A stretch of 64,000 nt of DNA from Caldalkalibacillus salinus (GCF_016745835.1 NZ_JAERVL010000012.1:1-64000), one strand, 5' to 3'. Counted from the stretch's first letter, positions 46,544 through 56,727 are shown. The notes: generated by a model not told the origin, from the letters alone. Made by a program: numbers and translations.

Positions 46544-46598
46544 ATGAAGATCCACCGGCTAAATAAACATATCATTCTGACCAATCTTATGTAGCCGC

Positions 46599-46625
46599 AA
46601 ACGCGTGCGGGGAGACGCACGCGTT
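46599..46625. terminator. Strong hairpin between lipoprotein gene and ftsY
   Basis: AACGCGTGC pairs with GCACGCGTT around nine bases. It lies in the convergent gap of 89 bases; the T-tail is poor on both strands, so it may act as a bidirectional terminator or mRNA end stabiliser. Confidence 0.65.
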
Positions 46626-46632
46626 AGAATAT

Positions 46633-47631
46633 TTAAGCTTCTTCCTTCTCTGCTTCTTCCTCTACGAGGTCGGCAAACAAGCCGTTAATAAATTGCTCTG
46701 GCTCGAAACGCTGCAAGTCGTCGACCTTCTCCCCAAGTCCAACAAATTTAACAGGGATATCTAACTCATTACGGATCGCCAGCACGATCCCACCTTTGGC
46801 CGTTCCATCCAGTTTAGTTAGAACGATCCCTGTCACGTTGGTAGACTCTCCAAATGTTTTTGCTTGAGAAAGGGCATTCTGTCCCGTCGTGGCATCCAAC
46901 ACAAGGAGTGTTTCATGTGGAGCGTCAGGGATTTCTCTGTTCACGACACGATAGACCTTCTTTAGCTCCTCCATGAGGTTGACCTTATTTTGTAGCCTTC
47001 CCGCAGTATCACAAATCAGGATATCAGCGTCTTTTGACTTAGCGGATTGAATCGCATCAAATACAACTGCAGCAGGATCGCCTCCCGCTTGGTGTTTAAT
47101 GACGTCAACACCGACGCGTTCTCCCCACACTTCTAACTGTTCGATGGCACCCGCACGGAACGTATCACCTGCAGCAAGCACCACGTTTTTGCCTTCAGAC
47201 TTGAACTTATGTGCCAGCTTACCGATGGTCGTCGTTTTACCTACACCGTTGACACCGACGACTAAGTATACAGTTAAACCGTCCTCATTCACATGGAGAA
47301 CGCCCTCTTCTTCAGATTTAGTTAGGAGGTCTGTTAGTTTTTCGGTGATGAGTGGTTTAATGTCTTGACTGTCTTCTAGCTTACGTTTCTTCGCTTCTGT
47401 TCTAATGTCGTCGACGAGATCCATGACCGTATTAAAACCAACATCCGCTTGAATCAGAATATCCTCTAACTCTTCAAAGAACTCCTCATCAACCTTACGA
47501 TATCGACTGACAAGGTCATTCACTTTCTCTGAAAAGTTGTCTCTCGTTTTGGTTAGCCCTTCTTTGAACTTATGGGTGACGGTTTCCGTTTGATTGGTAA
47601 TCTTTTCTTTGATCTTCTTAAAAAAGCCCAT
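46633..47631 (-). CDS. ftsY: Signal recognition particle receptor FtsY
   Basis: FtsY is the membrane-associated SRP receptor GTPase. A charged amphipathic A-region (about 1-40), N-domain, and G-domain with [18 protein letters not shown] (about 128-145), DTAGR and [10 protein letters not shown]. The product is 332 residues and ends in a Glu-rich tail. AGGAGG precedes the ATG. It lies 44 bases after smc. Confidence 0.97.
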   Translation of the reverse strand: MGFFKKIKEKITNQTETVTHKFKEGLTKTRDNFSEKVNDLVSRYRKVDEEFFEELEDILIQADVGFNTVMDLVDDIRTEAKKRKLEDSQDIKPLITEKLTDLLTKSEEEGVLHVNEDGLTVYLVVGVNGVGKTTTIGKLAHKFKSEGKNVVLAAGDTFRAGAIEQLEVWGERVGVDVIKHQAGGDPAAVVFDAIQSAKSKDADILICDTAGRLQNKVNLMEELKKVYRVVNREIPDAPHETLLVLDATTGQNALSQAKTFGESTNVTGIVLTKLDGTAKGGIVLAIRNELDIPVKFVGLGEKVDDLQRFEPEQFINGLFADLVEEEAEKEEA

Positions 47632-47675
47632 ATGTTATGCCTCCTCTAAATCCTTATGTTTCTTTATTCTTCGTT

Positions 47676-50600
47676 CTATGCGGTGATGGGGTCATCCTTC
47701 TCTTCTAGTTTAACTGAGACGAGGTTAGACACGCCAGACTCCTGCATGGTGATTCCATACAGCACGTCGGCGCCTTCCATTGTTCCTTTTCTGTGCGTGA
47801 TAACGATGAACTGTGTTTTTTCAGAAAAAGCGCGAAGGTACTCAGAAAAGCGCGTCACGTTAGCCTCATCCAATGCTGCTTCCACTTCGTCAAGCACACA
47901 GAATGGTACAGGCTTGACTCTTAAGATAGAGAACAATAGTGCAATCGCCGTTAGGGCCTTCTCCCCACCTGAGAGTAAGGCTAAGTACTGAAGCTTTTTG
48001 CCTGGCGGTTGCGCAATAATATCGATGCCTGTGGTGAGCAGATTGTCAGGGTCTGACAGAATCAAATCAGCTCGTCCACCACCAAACAACTCCTGAAACA
48101 CGTCTTGGAATTGCTCACGTACGAGGTCAAATGTTTCTTTGAAGCGCTTCGTCATCTCTTCATCCATCTCGGCGATCACTTGGTACAGCTTCTCTTTGGC
48201 TTGTACAAGATCCTCCTCCTGAGATTTCAGGAATTGATAGCGCTCCTCCAAGCGTTCAAACTCCTCTATGGCCCCTATATTGACGGCACCCAACTGTTGT
48301 ATCTGTAGCTTTAAGGCGTCCACTTCTTGTTTGACCGTGTCATACTCGTCTTCTAGTGGATACTGCTCTTTCGCTAATTCAAAACTCAATTCGTATTCTT
48401 CGCGCAGCTGACTCAGGTTATTTTCCAGTTCTACATCAAGTCTATTGACCTGCACTTCAACCTGATGGGCCGCGTCTTCTAACATTCTTAGTTCTTTTTG
48501 GATTTCTTTGAGATTGATTTCAAGCTGTTCGATCAGCTGCTTATCCGTCTTTCGTTGCTGGCGCCAATCATTGATCTGCTGGGTCAGTTGATCCTTTTGT
48601 TCTTTTTTCTCTCTGAGCTGTTCGGCCATCGAGTCTTCTTCATCATCCTGCTCGTGAAGATTCCCCTCTAATCTTTGTAACTGCTCCTGAATGAAGTGCC
48701 ATTCATCGTCTAGTTCCTGTTTGGTCTGTTCAAGGCGTGAAACATCCGCTTGTAGCCCTTCAAACGTCTGCATTTTACGAGCGAGATCTACCTTGAGGAC
48801 CGTAATCTGCTCTCCTTTTTCCTCCTTACGCTTCTGCGATAGTTTCTTGTCTTGCTCTAGCTGTTCGATATCTTTTTCCATTGTTTGGGCCCGCGTATGG
48901 AGTTCAGCCAGTTTGTTTTGCAGGTCATTCTTTTGCTGCTGACTGTCATCGATCTCTTGTTGGAACGTATGCAGGTCTTGATCGTAGATTTCTAGCTTTT
49001 CATCAAGTCTTCTCTGAGCAAAGAGCAGCTGGTTAAAATCATCTTTCTTCTGTTGCTCAAGCGCTTTCCATTCCTCGCCCTGCGTTCTCCAGTCCTCTAA
49101 CTGTTGTTCCATGGTATCGTTTTGAGCCTTTAGGTCGGTTATATGAGCCTTTTTCTTTTTGACGTGCTGGTGAATCTCTTTTAGCTCTTGTGCTAAGCGC
49201 TCTAATTCTCTTTCTCGACCTAGGAGGTTGGTCTGGTTCTTCTTAGCACTCCCCCCACTCATGGAACCCCCGGGGTTAACAATATCTCCTTCTAAGGTTA
49301 CAAAACGATAACGGTAATGTGTGTTGCGTGCGAGTTCATTGGCGGCCTTCAGTTCTCTGGTCACGATCACAGTCCCTAAGAGGTTACCGACAACATCCTT
49401 GTAGGTGTCATCGTAATGGACAAGATCCGATGCGACGCCAACAAAAGCGTCGGACTGTGAGAACACCTGCTGGTCTTGGGGATTCACGGATCGAGGCCTG
49501 ATGACATTACGCGGTAAAAATGTGGCTCTGCCTGACCGACGTTGCTTCAGATAACGAATGGCTTCCCGTGCTGATGCCTCATCCTGAACAACGACGTGTT
49601 GCAAAGCGCCACCTAGCGCTGTTTCTATCGCCATCTCCACCTTCTTGGGAACTTGGATGAGTTCAGCGACCGATCCATCAATACCATCCAAGTATTGTTC
49701 TCTCGCTTTAAGGACCTCTTTTACCCCTTGGAAATAGCCGGTAAAATCATTTTTCATTTCTGTTAATAATTGCTGTCTTGCTTCCTTTTTTTCATAATCG
49801 TTGACCGTTTGACGTAGCTGCTCCTCTTCCTGCTCTATTTGATGTATGAGGGCTTTTCGCTCATTGGCCGTCTCTTGATAACGGCTGCGTAGCTGCTCAA
49901 TCTGCTGTTGTAATCGGTCGATATCATCCTGCTTGTCCTTTATTTGTTCAACAATATCCGCGCGTTCATCGATATATTGCTGGTGATCTGTGTCGAGCTT
50001 CTGTATTTTCTCTTTGTTTTGTTCAATGTTCTGCTCTGCATAACGCAAATCATTTTTGGCAGACGCCTGCTCGTTGAGGACGTTGATATAGTCCGACTTT
50101 AAGCTTTCCAATTTTTCATCCAAATCGTAGACTAATTCCTTCAGAGATTGCTCTTCATCGTTCAGCGCCGCTTTCGCCTGAGACACTTCCCCTTCTACGA
50201 CTTCTAGTTCCTGTTTGCGCTGCTCGAGCTCCTCTAGATGTGTTTGGCGTCTTTCTTTGAGCGCATTCAGTTTTTCAATCACGTCCTGTTTATTAGTAGA
50301 GAAGTTTTTCTTTCTTTCTCTGAGAACCTCTCTCTGTCCTTCAAGCTTTTCGACTTCTTCAGTAATATCAAGAAGCTGCTGGTGGGATTCTTCTAGTTTC
50401 TGTTCTAGCTGTGCGGTTTTCCAACGGTGTTCTTGCAGTTTGGCGTCCTCTTGACTGACCTCGACGGATAACTGTTGCTGTGTTTCCCTTAACTCACTCA
50501 GTTTCGATGATGCTTCTTCCCACTGTTTGTGGGTCGTTTCAATGGCATAAACTAACGTACTGATCTCTTTTTTGGTCAAAGAGGCTTTTAGCTCTTTGTA

Positions 50601-51251
50601 TCTTTTGGCTTTTTCGGCCTGAATACGTAAGGGCTCCAGCTGTCCTTCTAATTCATAGATAATATCTTGTATGCGTATGAGATTCGCTTCCGTCTCGTCC
50701 AAACGACGTTCCGCTTCCCGCTTGCGATTTTTATACTTGACGACCCCAGCCGCTTCTTCAAAAATACCACGTCGGTCTTCAGCTTTTGAGCTCAAAATCT
50801 CTTCTATACGCCCCTGCCCGATAATAGAATACGCTTCTTTACCTAATCCGGTATCCATGAATAACTCGGCAATATCCTTCAATCGACAGCTTTGTTTGTT
50901 CAGAAAGTATTCACTGTCTCCTGAACGATACACACGCCGTGTAATGGCCACTTCTGCGTATTCAATAGGCAGTGCTTCATCACCGTTGTCTAGTACTAAG
51001 GTCACTTCCCCGTAGTTCAGCGGCCGTCGAGTGTCACTACCGGCGAAAATAATGTCTTCCATTTTGGACCCACGTAAGGATTTGGCCGACTGTTCGCCCA
51101 ATACCCAACGTATGGCGTCAGAGACATTACTTTTACCTGACCCGTTAGGCCCAACGACGGCGGTCACACCGGGTACAAATTCCAGTTCCGTCCGGTCTGC
51201 AAATGATTTGAATCCATATAACTCCAGCTTCTTGAGGTACATATAAATCAT
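47676..51251 (-). CDS. smc: Chromosome partition protein Smc
   Basis: Smc is an ATP-driven condensin that organises and segregates the chromosome. It has an N-terminal ATPase half with GPNGSGKSNVSDAIRWVLGEQ, long coiled coils, a hinge at about 515-640 (with GSMSGGSAKKNQ after it) and a C-terminal half with LLSGGEKALTAIALL and CVLDEVEAALDEAN. About 1,191 residues, near the B. subtilis length. GAGGGGAG lies just ahead of ATG 51251; ATG 51242 (YLKKLELYGF) matches the family start as well. Normally it follows rnc directly; here a sucrose operon stands between. Confidence 0.97.
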   Translation of the reverse strand: MIYMYLKKLELYGFKSFADRTELEFVPGVTAVVGPNGSGKSNVSDAIRWVLGEQSAKSLRGSKMEDIIFAGSDTRRPLNYGEVTLVLDNGDEALPIEYAEVAITRRVYRSGDSEYFLNKQSCRLKDIAELFMDTGLGKEAYSIIGQGRIEEILSSKAEDRRGIFEEAAGVVKYKNRKREAERRLDETEANLIRIQDIIYELEGQLEPLRIQAEKAKRYKELKASLTKKEISTLVYAIETTHKQWEEASSKLSELRETQQQLSVEVSQEDAKLQEHRWKTAQLEQKLEESHQQLLDITEEVEKLEGQREVLRERKKNFSTNKQDVIEKLNALKERRQTHLEELEQRKQELEVVEGEVSQAKAALNDEEQSLKELVYDLDEKLESLKSDYINVLNEQASAKNDLRYAEQNIEQNKEKIQKLDTDHQQYIDERADIVEQIKDKQDDIDRLQQQIEQLRSRYQETANERKALIHQIEQEEEQLRQTVNDYEKKEARQQLLTEMKNDFTGYFQGVKEVLKAREQYLDGIDGSVAELIQVPKKVEMAIETALGGALQHVVVQDEASAREAIRYLKQRRSGRATFLPRNVIRPRSVNPQDQQVFSQSDAFVGVASDLVHYDDTYKDVVGNLLGTVIVTRELKAANELARNTHYRYRFVTLEGDIVNPGGSMSGGSAKKNQTNLLGRERELERLAQELKEIHQHVKKKKAHITDLKAQNDTMEQQLEDWRTQGEEWKALEQQKKDDFNQLLFAQRRLDEKLEIYDQDLHTFQQEIDDSQQQKNDLQNKLAELHTRAQTMEKDIEQLEQDKKLSQKRKEEKGEQITVLKVDLARKMQTFEGLQADVSRLEQTKQELDDEWHFIQEQLQRLEGNLHEQDDEEDSMAEQLREKKEQKDQLTQQINDWRQQRKTDKQLIEQLEINLKEIQKELRMLEDAAHQVEVQVNRLDVELENNLSQLREEYELSFELAKEQYPLEDEYDTVKQEVDALKLQIQQLGAVNIGAIEEFERLEERYQFLKSQEEDLVQAKEKLYQVIAEMDEEMTKRFKETFDLVREQFQDVFQELFGGGRADLILSDPDNLLTTGIDIIAQPPGKKLQYLALLSGGEKALTAIALLFSILRVKPVPFCVLDEVEAALDEANVTRFSEYLRAFSEKTQFIVITHRKGTMEGADVLYGITMQESGVSNLVSVKLEEKDDPITA

Positions 51252-51385
51252 GACTCCCCTCAAACGTAATCCTAAAACGATTCTTTATGTTCGTTCTATG
51301 TAAACAGGTCTTTGATGACGCACGTGTCTTAACTTATTTATTTTACCAATCTACGTGTGTCTTTTCAATGAGCCCCTTTAACATC

Positions 51386-51412
51386 AAAAGAGGCAGCGTT
51401 CATGTCGCTGCC
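51386..51412 (-). terminator. Terminator after the sucrose operon
   Basis: GGCAGCG, seven-base loop, CGCTGCC, then TCTTTTG on the minus strand, 19 bases after the hydrolase stop. It isolates the operon from smc. Confidence 0.88.
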
Positions 51413-51430
51413 CGATGGAAATGTATTTTG

Positions 51431-52900
51431 TTATTCTCTTGTGGCCTGGAGATCCCATTTCTTCAGGTCTATTTGAGCTTCGCCTCTAACGGCAAATACG
51501 ATCGATTCTTCTTCAGGGTAAGGGAAGATACGAGAGGTAAAAACCTCTTCACCGCCATTAACAAAGACCTCTAAGCAGGAGGTGTCTAGGAATAGATGGA
51601 GAGACTTAAGCTCTGATAATCTACAGCTTCTCGATTCTGTCCGACCATGCGCAAAGCTGTGACGTTCTAATGTAAGCCTACGTTCTTTGGACTGATAGAT
51701 GAAGCGAGCATGCTGGCGGATGTTCATCTCAAAAATAGCGTCATCACTTAATGCCTCTATGTTGAGCAGTAACTCTATGGCTTGACCCTTAACGTCCTCC
51801 CACTGTTTACGTTCATGAGCCAGACGTACGTGCGGTATATGGACGTTGTGTTGACGCAGACGTTTCATCTCTTCCACGGGTGTTTGTACTAATTGACCAT
51901 CGACCACGTGTAGCTGACGAGGGATACTCATGTTGTGAATCCACTGGTAAGCACGCGTCGGATGGCTTTCCTCGTTTTGGTCGGGGACACCTACCCAGCC
52001 AAAAAGTATACGCCGCCCTTTGTCATCTAGCGTTGTTTGAGGGGCATAGAATTCAAACCCACGATCTAACTCTTGAAAATCCCCATGCTCAAAATGGACT
52101 TGATCGAGATGCACCTTACCTAGCATATAGCCCGTTTGGTACACGTTGTGGTACTTCATGCCCTGAGGTTCTAAACCTTGAGGAGAAAAGAGAAGGATAT
52201 CCTTTCCATCTAAGTGAAACAAGTCAGGGCATTCCCACATATAGCCTAGGTCACCGACAGAATCGCTACCCGATGCTGCCAGCTCACCTAAGAACGTCCA
52301 CTCTGACAAATCCGTTGATTGGCATAATACGGCACACCCTTTATACGTTCCTTCCTGTTCTTTCTGTGCGCCGATGACCATATACCAATGATCATCGTGC
52401 TTCCATACCTTCGGATCACGGAAGTGTGGGGTGTACCCCTGTGGGAGTTCAAAGACGACCCCTTTTTTAGAAAAATGCACACCGTCCTGTGAAGTCGCCA
52501 GGCATTGATACGTTTCACGTTCACCTTGCTCATTCTTTACATTCCCAGTATAAAGGAGCTTCAATTGACCTTCATCCTCTACAGCACTGCCCGAATAGCA
52601 ACCGTCTTTGTCATACCAATCACTCGGTGTAAGCGCAATCGGTTCCCACTTCCAATGGATCAGATCCTCCGACGTATAATGTCCCCAAAACTTTGCGCCA
52701 TGTCCTGTACGAAACGGCATCCACTGGAAGAATAGATGGTAAGTGCCGTTCCAGTGAATCAACCCGTTCGGATCATTCAGCAACCCCACGGGCGGCATCA
52801 CGTGGTAGTGAAGCCTGTACGGGTCGCTTTCAACTACGTTTTGATATTCTTGTATGGCTCGATCCGCTCGCGCTCTCAGTTCTTGGTCCTTGTGTTGCAT
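51431..52900 (-). CDS. scrB: Sucrose-6-phosphate hydrolase (GH32)
   Basis: This cytoplasmic beta-fructosidase splits sucrose-6-phosphate imported by the PTS. GH32 signatures: GLLNDPNGLIHWNGTYHLFFQW with the nucleophile Asp, FRDPKVW with the transition-state Asp, and MWECPDLF with the acid/base Glu. A C-terminal beta-sandwich (about 350-489) follows. No signal peptide. It starts 15 bases after the fructokinase gene. Confidence 0.94.
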   Translation of the reverse strand: MQHKDQELRARADRAIQEYQNVVESDPYRLHYHVMPPVGLLNDPNGLIHWNGTYHLFFQWMPFRTGHGAKFWGHYTSEDLIHWKWEPIALTPSDWYDKDGCYSGSAVEDEGQLKLLYTGNVKNEQGERETYQCLATSQDGVHFSKKGVVFELPQGYTPHFRDPKVWKHDDHWYMVIGAQKEQEGTYKGCAVLCQSTDLSEWTFLGELAASGSDSVGDLGYMWECPDLFHLDGKDILLFSPQGLEPQGMKYHNVYQTGYMLGKVHLDQVHFEHGDFQELDRGFEFYAPQTTLDDKGRRILFGWVGVPDQNEESHPTRAYQWIHNMSIPRQLHVVDGQLVQTPVEEMKRLRQHNVHIPHVRLAHERKQWEDVKGQAIELLLNIEALSDDAIFEMNIRQHARFIYQSKERRLTLERHSFAHGRTESRSCRLSELKSLHLFLDTSCLEVFVNGGEEVFTSRIFPYPEEESIVFAVRGEAQIDLKKWDLQATRE

Positions 52901-52914
52901 GGCCCTCTCCTCCC

Positions 52915-53883
52915 TTAAACGGTTCCTTCGTTCATCTTTTGTTGTACATCGTGCACCTCATGCAACGTTGGTAAAGCGGTCATAGCCCCTTTGGCAGAAG
53001 CGGCTAAACCACCTGAAACAGCTGCAAATGTCGCCATCCGTACCGCTTGCTCTAGCGTGATGCTAGACACGTCTCCCTGTAATTCATTCAGCTGATAAAG
53101 GATACCGGAGACGAAAGCGTCCCCCGCCCCTGTGGTATCTACCGCTTTTACTTTCATGGCCGGTACTTTTTGTACATCATTTTCAGCGAAGACGAAAGAG
53201 CCTTCAGCCCCTAACGTAACGAAGATAAGCGGAATGTTATATTGCGCCTTCAACACCGCTGCACCCGAATGTAAATCCTTTTCCCCCGTTAAAAAGGTCA
53301 GTTCTTCCTCTGATAACTTCAGGACATCAACCTGATCCAGTACGGAGCTGATATGCTCTTTGGCTTGTTGCTCATCGTCCCAAAGGGGCAGCCGGAGATT
53401 AGGGTCATAGGACACAATCATATCGTTCTCTCGCGCCAACTGGATGGCCCTCTTGGTGGCCCCCATGGCAGGCTCTTGAATGAGGGTGATGGAACCAAAA
53501 TGAAAGACACGATGTGCCTTAAAAAGCCTTTCGTCAATCTCTTCTGCTCTTAACAACTGATCGGCACTCGGCGTGACGTAAAATTCAAAGCTACGATCAC
53601 CCTCGTCATCTAATGTGACAAAAACGATGTTCGTTTTAGCCTCTTCACTCAGTTTTACATGGTTCGTATCGACCTTGAATTCATCTAGTGTTTGCTTTAA
53701 GAAATGACCTAGGACGTCATCTCCCACCTTGCTCACAAAGGTTGATTTGGCCCCGAGTCGGGCAACGCCTACTGCTACGTTTGCGGGTGCCCCACCTGGA
53801 TTTTTCTGATAAATCATATTCGTTGAATCGTGGGGAATAAAATCTATGAGTGCCTCCCCTAATGTCATGATACCTTGGCTCAA
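52915..53883 (-). CDS. scrK: Fructokinase (PfkB/ribokinase family)
   Basis: This kinase phosphorylates fructose released by the hydrolase. ALIDFIPHDSTNM and NPGGAPANVAVGVARLGA at the N-terminus, and DTTGAGDAFVSGILY with the catalytic Asp, define the PfkB family. The 322-residue frame starts with TTG nine bases after GGGAGG; an ATG five codons further is the alternative. Between it and the transporter gene are 151 bases with several GTACTGTAG-type repeats and an imperfect stem. Confidence 0.92.
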   Translation of the reverse strand: MSQGIMTLGEALIDFIPHDSTNMIYQKNPGGAPANVAVGVARLGAKSTFVSKVGDDVLGHFLKQTLDEFKVDTNHVKLSEEAKTNIVFVTLDDEGDRSFEFYVTPSADQLLRAEEIDERLFKAHRVFHFGSITLIQEPAMGATKRAIQLARENDMIVSYDPNLRLPLWDDEQQAKEHISSVLDQVDVLKLSEEELTFLTGEKDLHSGAAVLKAQYNIPLIFVTLGAEGSFVFAENDVQKVPAMKVKAVDTTGAGDAFVSGILYQLNELQGDVSSITLEQAVRMATFAAVSGGLAASAKGAMTALPTLHEVHDVQQKMNEGTV

Positions 53884-53904
53884 TGGTTTCAGCCTCCCTA
53901 TTCC

Positions 53905-53970
53905 TTGTCGATAGCACGACAGTACTGTAGCACCGTTGTACTGTAGTACTATATCAATGTAGTACAGTCA
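53905..53970 (-). repeat. Short GTACTGTAG-type repeats in the transporter-fructokinase gap
   Basis: CAGTACTGTAG, GTACTGTAGTAC and GTAGTACAG occur within about 60 bases and can pair imperfectly (CTGTAGTAC with GTAGTACAG, seven of nine). The stem may stabilise or partially end the transcript within the operon. No T-run follows. Confidence 0.5.
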
Positions 53971-54034
53971 TATAGTGAATGTATGAGTTATATGAATTTT
54001 ATGGCTATGTTATCGCAGTGTCTATAGTATATCA

Positions 54035-55432
54035 TCACTTGTTGTCTAGCACCTTGTCACTATAACCGAATAACCAGGTCAAAATGAACGCCACCACAAC
54101 GGATATCACGTTCACAAGTAAATATGTGAACAGTTGACCGTTGAGATATAAAAGGGTACCCGGTAAGACGGTAATGGCCATGCCGGTTCCTTTCAGTCCG
54201 AATAATGAAGCGAAAAATCCTCCGGTGGCTCCTCCAATCAGGCCCATAACGAACGGTTTCATAAAACGCAAATTAACCCCGAAAATAGCGGGTTCCGTAA
54301 TCCCCAAGAAGGCTGAAAAAGATGATGGCAGAGCCAACGCTTTAAGTTTCTTTGATTGAGTTTTTAGCCCTACAGCCAACGCAGCGCCTCCTTGAGCAGC
54401 GATAGAGCAGGTAATAATGGCGTTGAACGGATTCTCGCCAAGCCTTTCTAGTAACTGAATTTCTAAGAAGTTAAAGACATGGTGCACACCGGTGATGACA
54501 ATGATTTGGTGTGCAAACCCTAGTAACAGGCCACTCAAAGCAAACGGCAGGTTAAGTATCGTCAGTGTCAAATCAAGTATGGCATCTTCCACAGCGTGGA
54601 AAACCGGACCGATGAGAAACAAGGATAGTGTAATCATCGTCAGTAAGGTGAAAAACGGTGTGATGATAAGGTCCAACGATTCCGGTACAAGCTTTCTGAT
54701 TCTCTGTTCTAGTTTGGCTCCTATTAAACCAGCGATAAAGGCGGGTATGACAGATCCCTGATAACCGATCACCGGTATAAAATCTAAAAAGTATAACGGT
54801 TCCACATCTCCATCTGCGACGGCCCAAGCGTTCGGCAAGGCCGGAGAAACAAGCATTAGACCTAGTATGAGACCCGTCGTCGGACTTCCTCCAAAAACCC
54901 TAAATGTAGACCAAGCGACAAGCGCCGGTAGAAAAATAAAAGCGGTGTCCGTGAGCACCTCAGTAAAGAGTAGTAAATGATCAGAGATATCGTTTGGCGT
55001 CAAACCAAACCAGCTTAGAACTTCCTCCTGCATGAGCAGTCCACGTAATCCCATGAACAACCCTGTGGCTACCAAAGCGGGTATGATAGGGACAAAAACA
55101 TCGCCGAACGAACGTATCATTCTTTGTAATAAACTGCCTTGTTCTGTGGCGTCTTCCTTTTGTTCAGATTTTGATTTTCCCGTTATGCCAAGCTGTGTCA
55201 TCTGTTCATAAATCTTGTTAACGGTTCCTGTTCCAAGAATGATTTGATACTGACCCGAGTTGTAAAAGGCGCCTTTCACCTTATCGATATCCTCGACGGT
55301 GCTCTGATCTATTTTTTCTTTGTCATGTACCATGATTCTAAGTCTTGTGGCACAATGGGCAATTGATTCCACATTGTCTTCCCCACCTATTGCTTCAATA
55401 ATGGCTTGGGCAATCTGTTTGTTCTCAGCCAT
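54035..55432 (-). CDS. scrA: PTS sucrose-specific IIBC component
   Basis: The 465-residue transporter imports sucrose as sucrose-6-phosphate. The IIB domain (1-90) has the phospho-Cys motif ESIAHCATRLRI; the IIC domain (about 110-460) has about nine or ten hydrophobic segments and GITEPAIFGVNLRFMKPF. There is no IIA domain, so it borrows one, as in B. subtilis SacP. Sucrose specificity is inferred from the adjacent GH32 hydrolase and fructokinase. Confidence 0.92.
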   Translation of the reverse strand: MAENKQIAQAIIEAIGGEDNVESIAHCATRLRIMVHDKEKIDQSTVEDIDKVKGAFYNSGQYQIILGTGTVNKIYEQMTQLGITGKSKSEQKEDATEQGSLLQRMIRSFGDVFVPIIPALVATGLFMGLRGLLMQEEVLSWFGLTPNDISDHLLLFTEVLTDTAFIFLPALVAWSTFRVFGGSPTTGLILGLMLVSPALPNAWAVADGDVEPLYFLDFIPVIGYQGSVIPAFIAGLIGAKLEQRIRKLVPESLDLIITPFFTLLTMITLSLFLIGPVFHAVEDAILDLTLTILNLPFALSGLLLGFAHQIIVITGVHHVFNFLEIQLLERLGENPFNAIITCSIAAQGGAALAVGLKTQSKKLKALALPSSFSAFLGITEPAIFGVNLRFMKPFVMGLIGGATGGFFASLFGLKGTGMAITVLPGTLLYLNGQLFTYLLVNVISVVVAFILTWLFGYSDKVLDNK

Positions 55433-55478
55433 TCTACCTCTCCTCCTATCTGTTGTATCTGTCTGTTTTGTGGATTTT

Positions 55479-55494
55479 ATGGAATCGATTCCAT
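55479..55494. promoter_or_regulatory. Operator O1 for the LacI-type repressor
   Basis: ATGGAATCGATTCCAT is a perfect 16-base palindrome with a central CG, typical for LacI/GalR repressors, about 45 bases upstream of scrA. Confidence 0.8.
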
Positions 55495-55507
55495 ATTGCC
55501 CAAAAAA

Positions 55508-55523
55508 GTGAGAACGTTTTCAC
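55508..55523 (-). promoter_or_regulatory. Catabolite-responsive element (cre) candidate
   Basis: GTGAAAACGTTCTCAC on the minus strand fits the CcpA core TGNAANCGNWNNC and differs only at the outer positions. It lies between the two repressor sites, giving glucose repression in addition to sugar induction. Confidence 0.65.
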
Positions 55524-55557
55524 ACCGTGCAAACGTTTATTACTTTCTTTTTATATG

Positions 55558-55572
55558 TGGTATCGATTCCAT
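55558..55572. promoter_or_regulatory. Operator O2 for the LacI-type repressor
   Basis: TGGTATCGATTCCAT repeats the O1 palindrome with one mismatch, 79 bases upstream of it. Two spaced copies allow looping repression of the promoter in between. Confidence 0.75.
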
Positions 55573-55609
55573 ATCGAATTAAAAAAATAGTATAATAGCA
55601 TAATCCATA

Positions 55610-56614
55610 CTATAAACTATTTCGTTCGATTAGTCCATGATTTATCATTAATTTCTTTTCTAAGAAGTCCTTTTCATGACCGATGGGTTTATTTAACGTC
55701 TCCAATATAGTCTGAGCTGCTTTTTGCCCGGCTTTGTGGTTGTCATAGTTAACCGTTGTGAGTGCAGGAGAGACATACTGAGACATGTCAGAATTTCCGA
55801 TACCAGCTACGCCTATATCATGGGGTATACTGACCCCTCTTTCCTTTAAGTACTGCATGCCTCCAATGGCCATTCGGTCCGTCACGGCTAAGACGGCTGT
55901 AGGCCACCCCTGACCTTCAGTGACAATCTTTTTCATCGCTAGGTAGCCCGAATCTATACTAAAGTCTCCGTACGCCATCCAATCTTTTTGGACATCTAAA
56001 TGATATTGCCGTAGGGTGTCTACAAATCCCTTTTTCCTTAGCATTCCTACAGCGTGATCCCTTTCATTGACGCCGATAAAAGCTAAACGTTTATGCCCTT
56101 TCTCTATCATGAACTTTGTTAACTCGACTGCAGCATTGTAGTCATCATAAATGACGCTGTTCACTCCTGGTATAGCCTGTCCAATGACCACGATAGGCAC
56201 CTTCAGCTCCTTAATCACGTTCTGTAGCGTTTTGCTGACATTTGTCGCAAGTAAAATGATGCCATCGACCTGCCTGGCTTGTAAAAGCTTCATATATTCT
56301 ACTTCTTTGTCGGCATCTAACTGCGTATTCGCTAATAAAATCTGATAATCGTATTCAGAAAGATACTCGTCGATCCCGTTGACCACCCGACTGGCCGCTT
56401 CAGTGTTAATTCTCGGTATAATAACGCCAATGACTTTCGATTGTTTGGTTCTCAGTGATTTAGCATGTGCACTAGGTACATAGCCTGTTTGTTCTACCGC
56501 TCTTAATACCCTCTGGCGTACATCCTCGCTCACATATCCATTACGGTTTAAAACGCGCGACACTGTCGTGCGGGAGACTTCTGCTAACTTAGCGATATCA
56601 TTAATGGTTGTCAT
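55610..56614 (-). CDS. scrR: LacI-family repressor of the sucrose operon
   Basis: Residues 3-29 form the LacI helix-turn-helix (TINDIAKLAEVSRTTVSRVLNRNGYVSE pattern), followed by the hinge and a periplasmic-binding-like effector domain (VIGVIIPRIN, DGIILLA, AFIGVNERDHAVGM). About 334 residues from ATG 56614, which has GGAGGGC ahead. The two palindromes just downstream in front of scrA are its probable targets. The name follows from context. Confidence 0.88.
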   Translation of the reverse strand: MTTINDIAKLAEVSRTTVSRVLNRNGYVSEDVRQRVLRAVEQTGYVPSAHAKSLRTKQSKVIGVIIPRINTEAASRVVNGIDEYLSEYDYQILLANTQLDADKEVEYMKLLQARQVDGIILLATNVSKTLQNVIKELKVPIVVIGQAIPGVNSVIYDDYNAAVELTKFMIEKGHKRLAFIGVNERDHAVGMLRKKGFVDTLRQYHLDVQKDWMAYGDFSIDSGYLAMKKIVTEGQGWPTAVLAVTDRMAIGGMQYLKERGVSIPHDIGVAGIGNSDMSQYVSPALTTVNYDNHKAGQKAAQTILETLNKPIGHEKDFLEKKLMINHGLIERNSL

Positions 56615-56727
56615 GACCGCCCTCCACATGCATTTGATCATATTTAATCATAATAAAAGCAGACTTAAAAGTCGAGTTCACAATGCGTTCACTATTTACC
56701 TTTTGACCATCAATTGGCTTGAGACAA

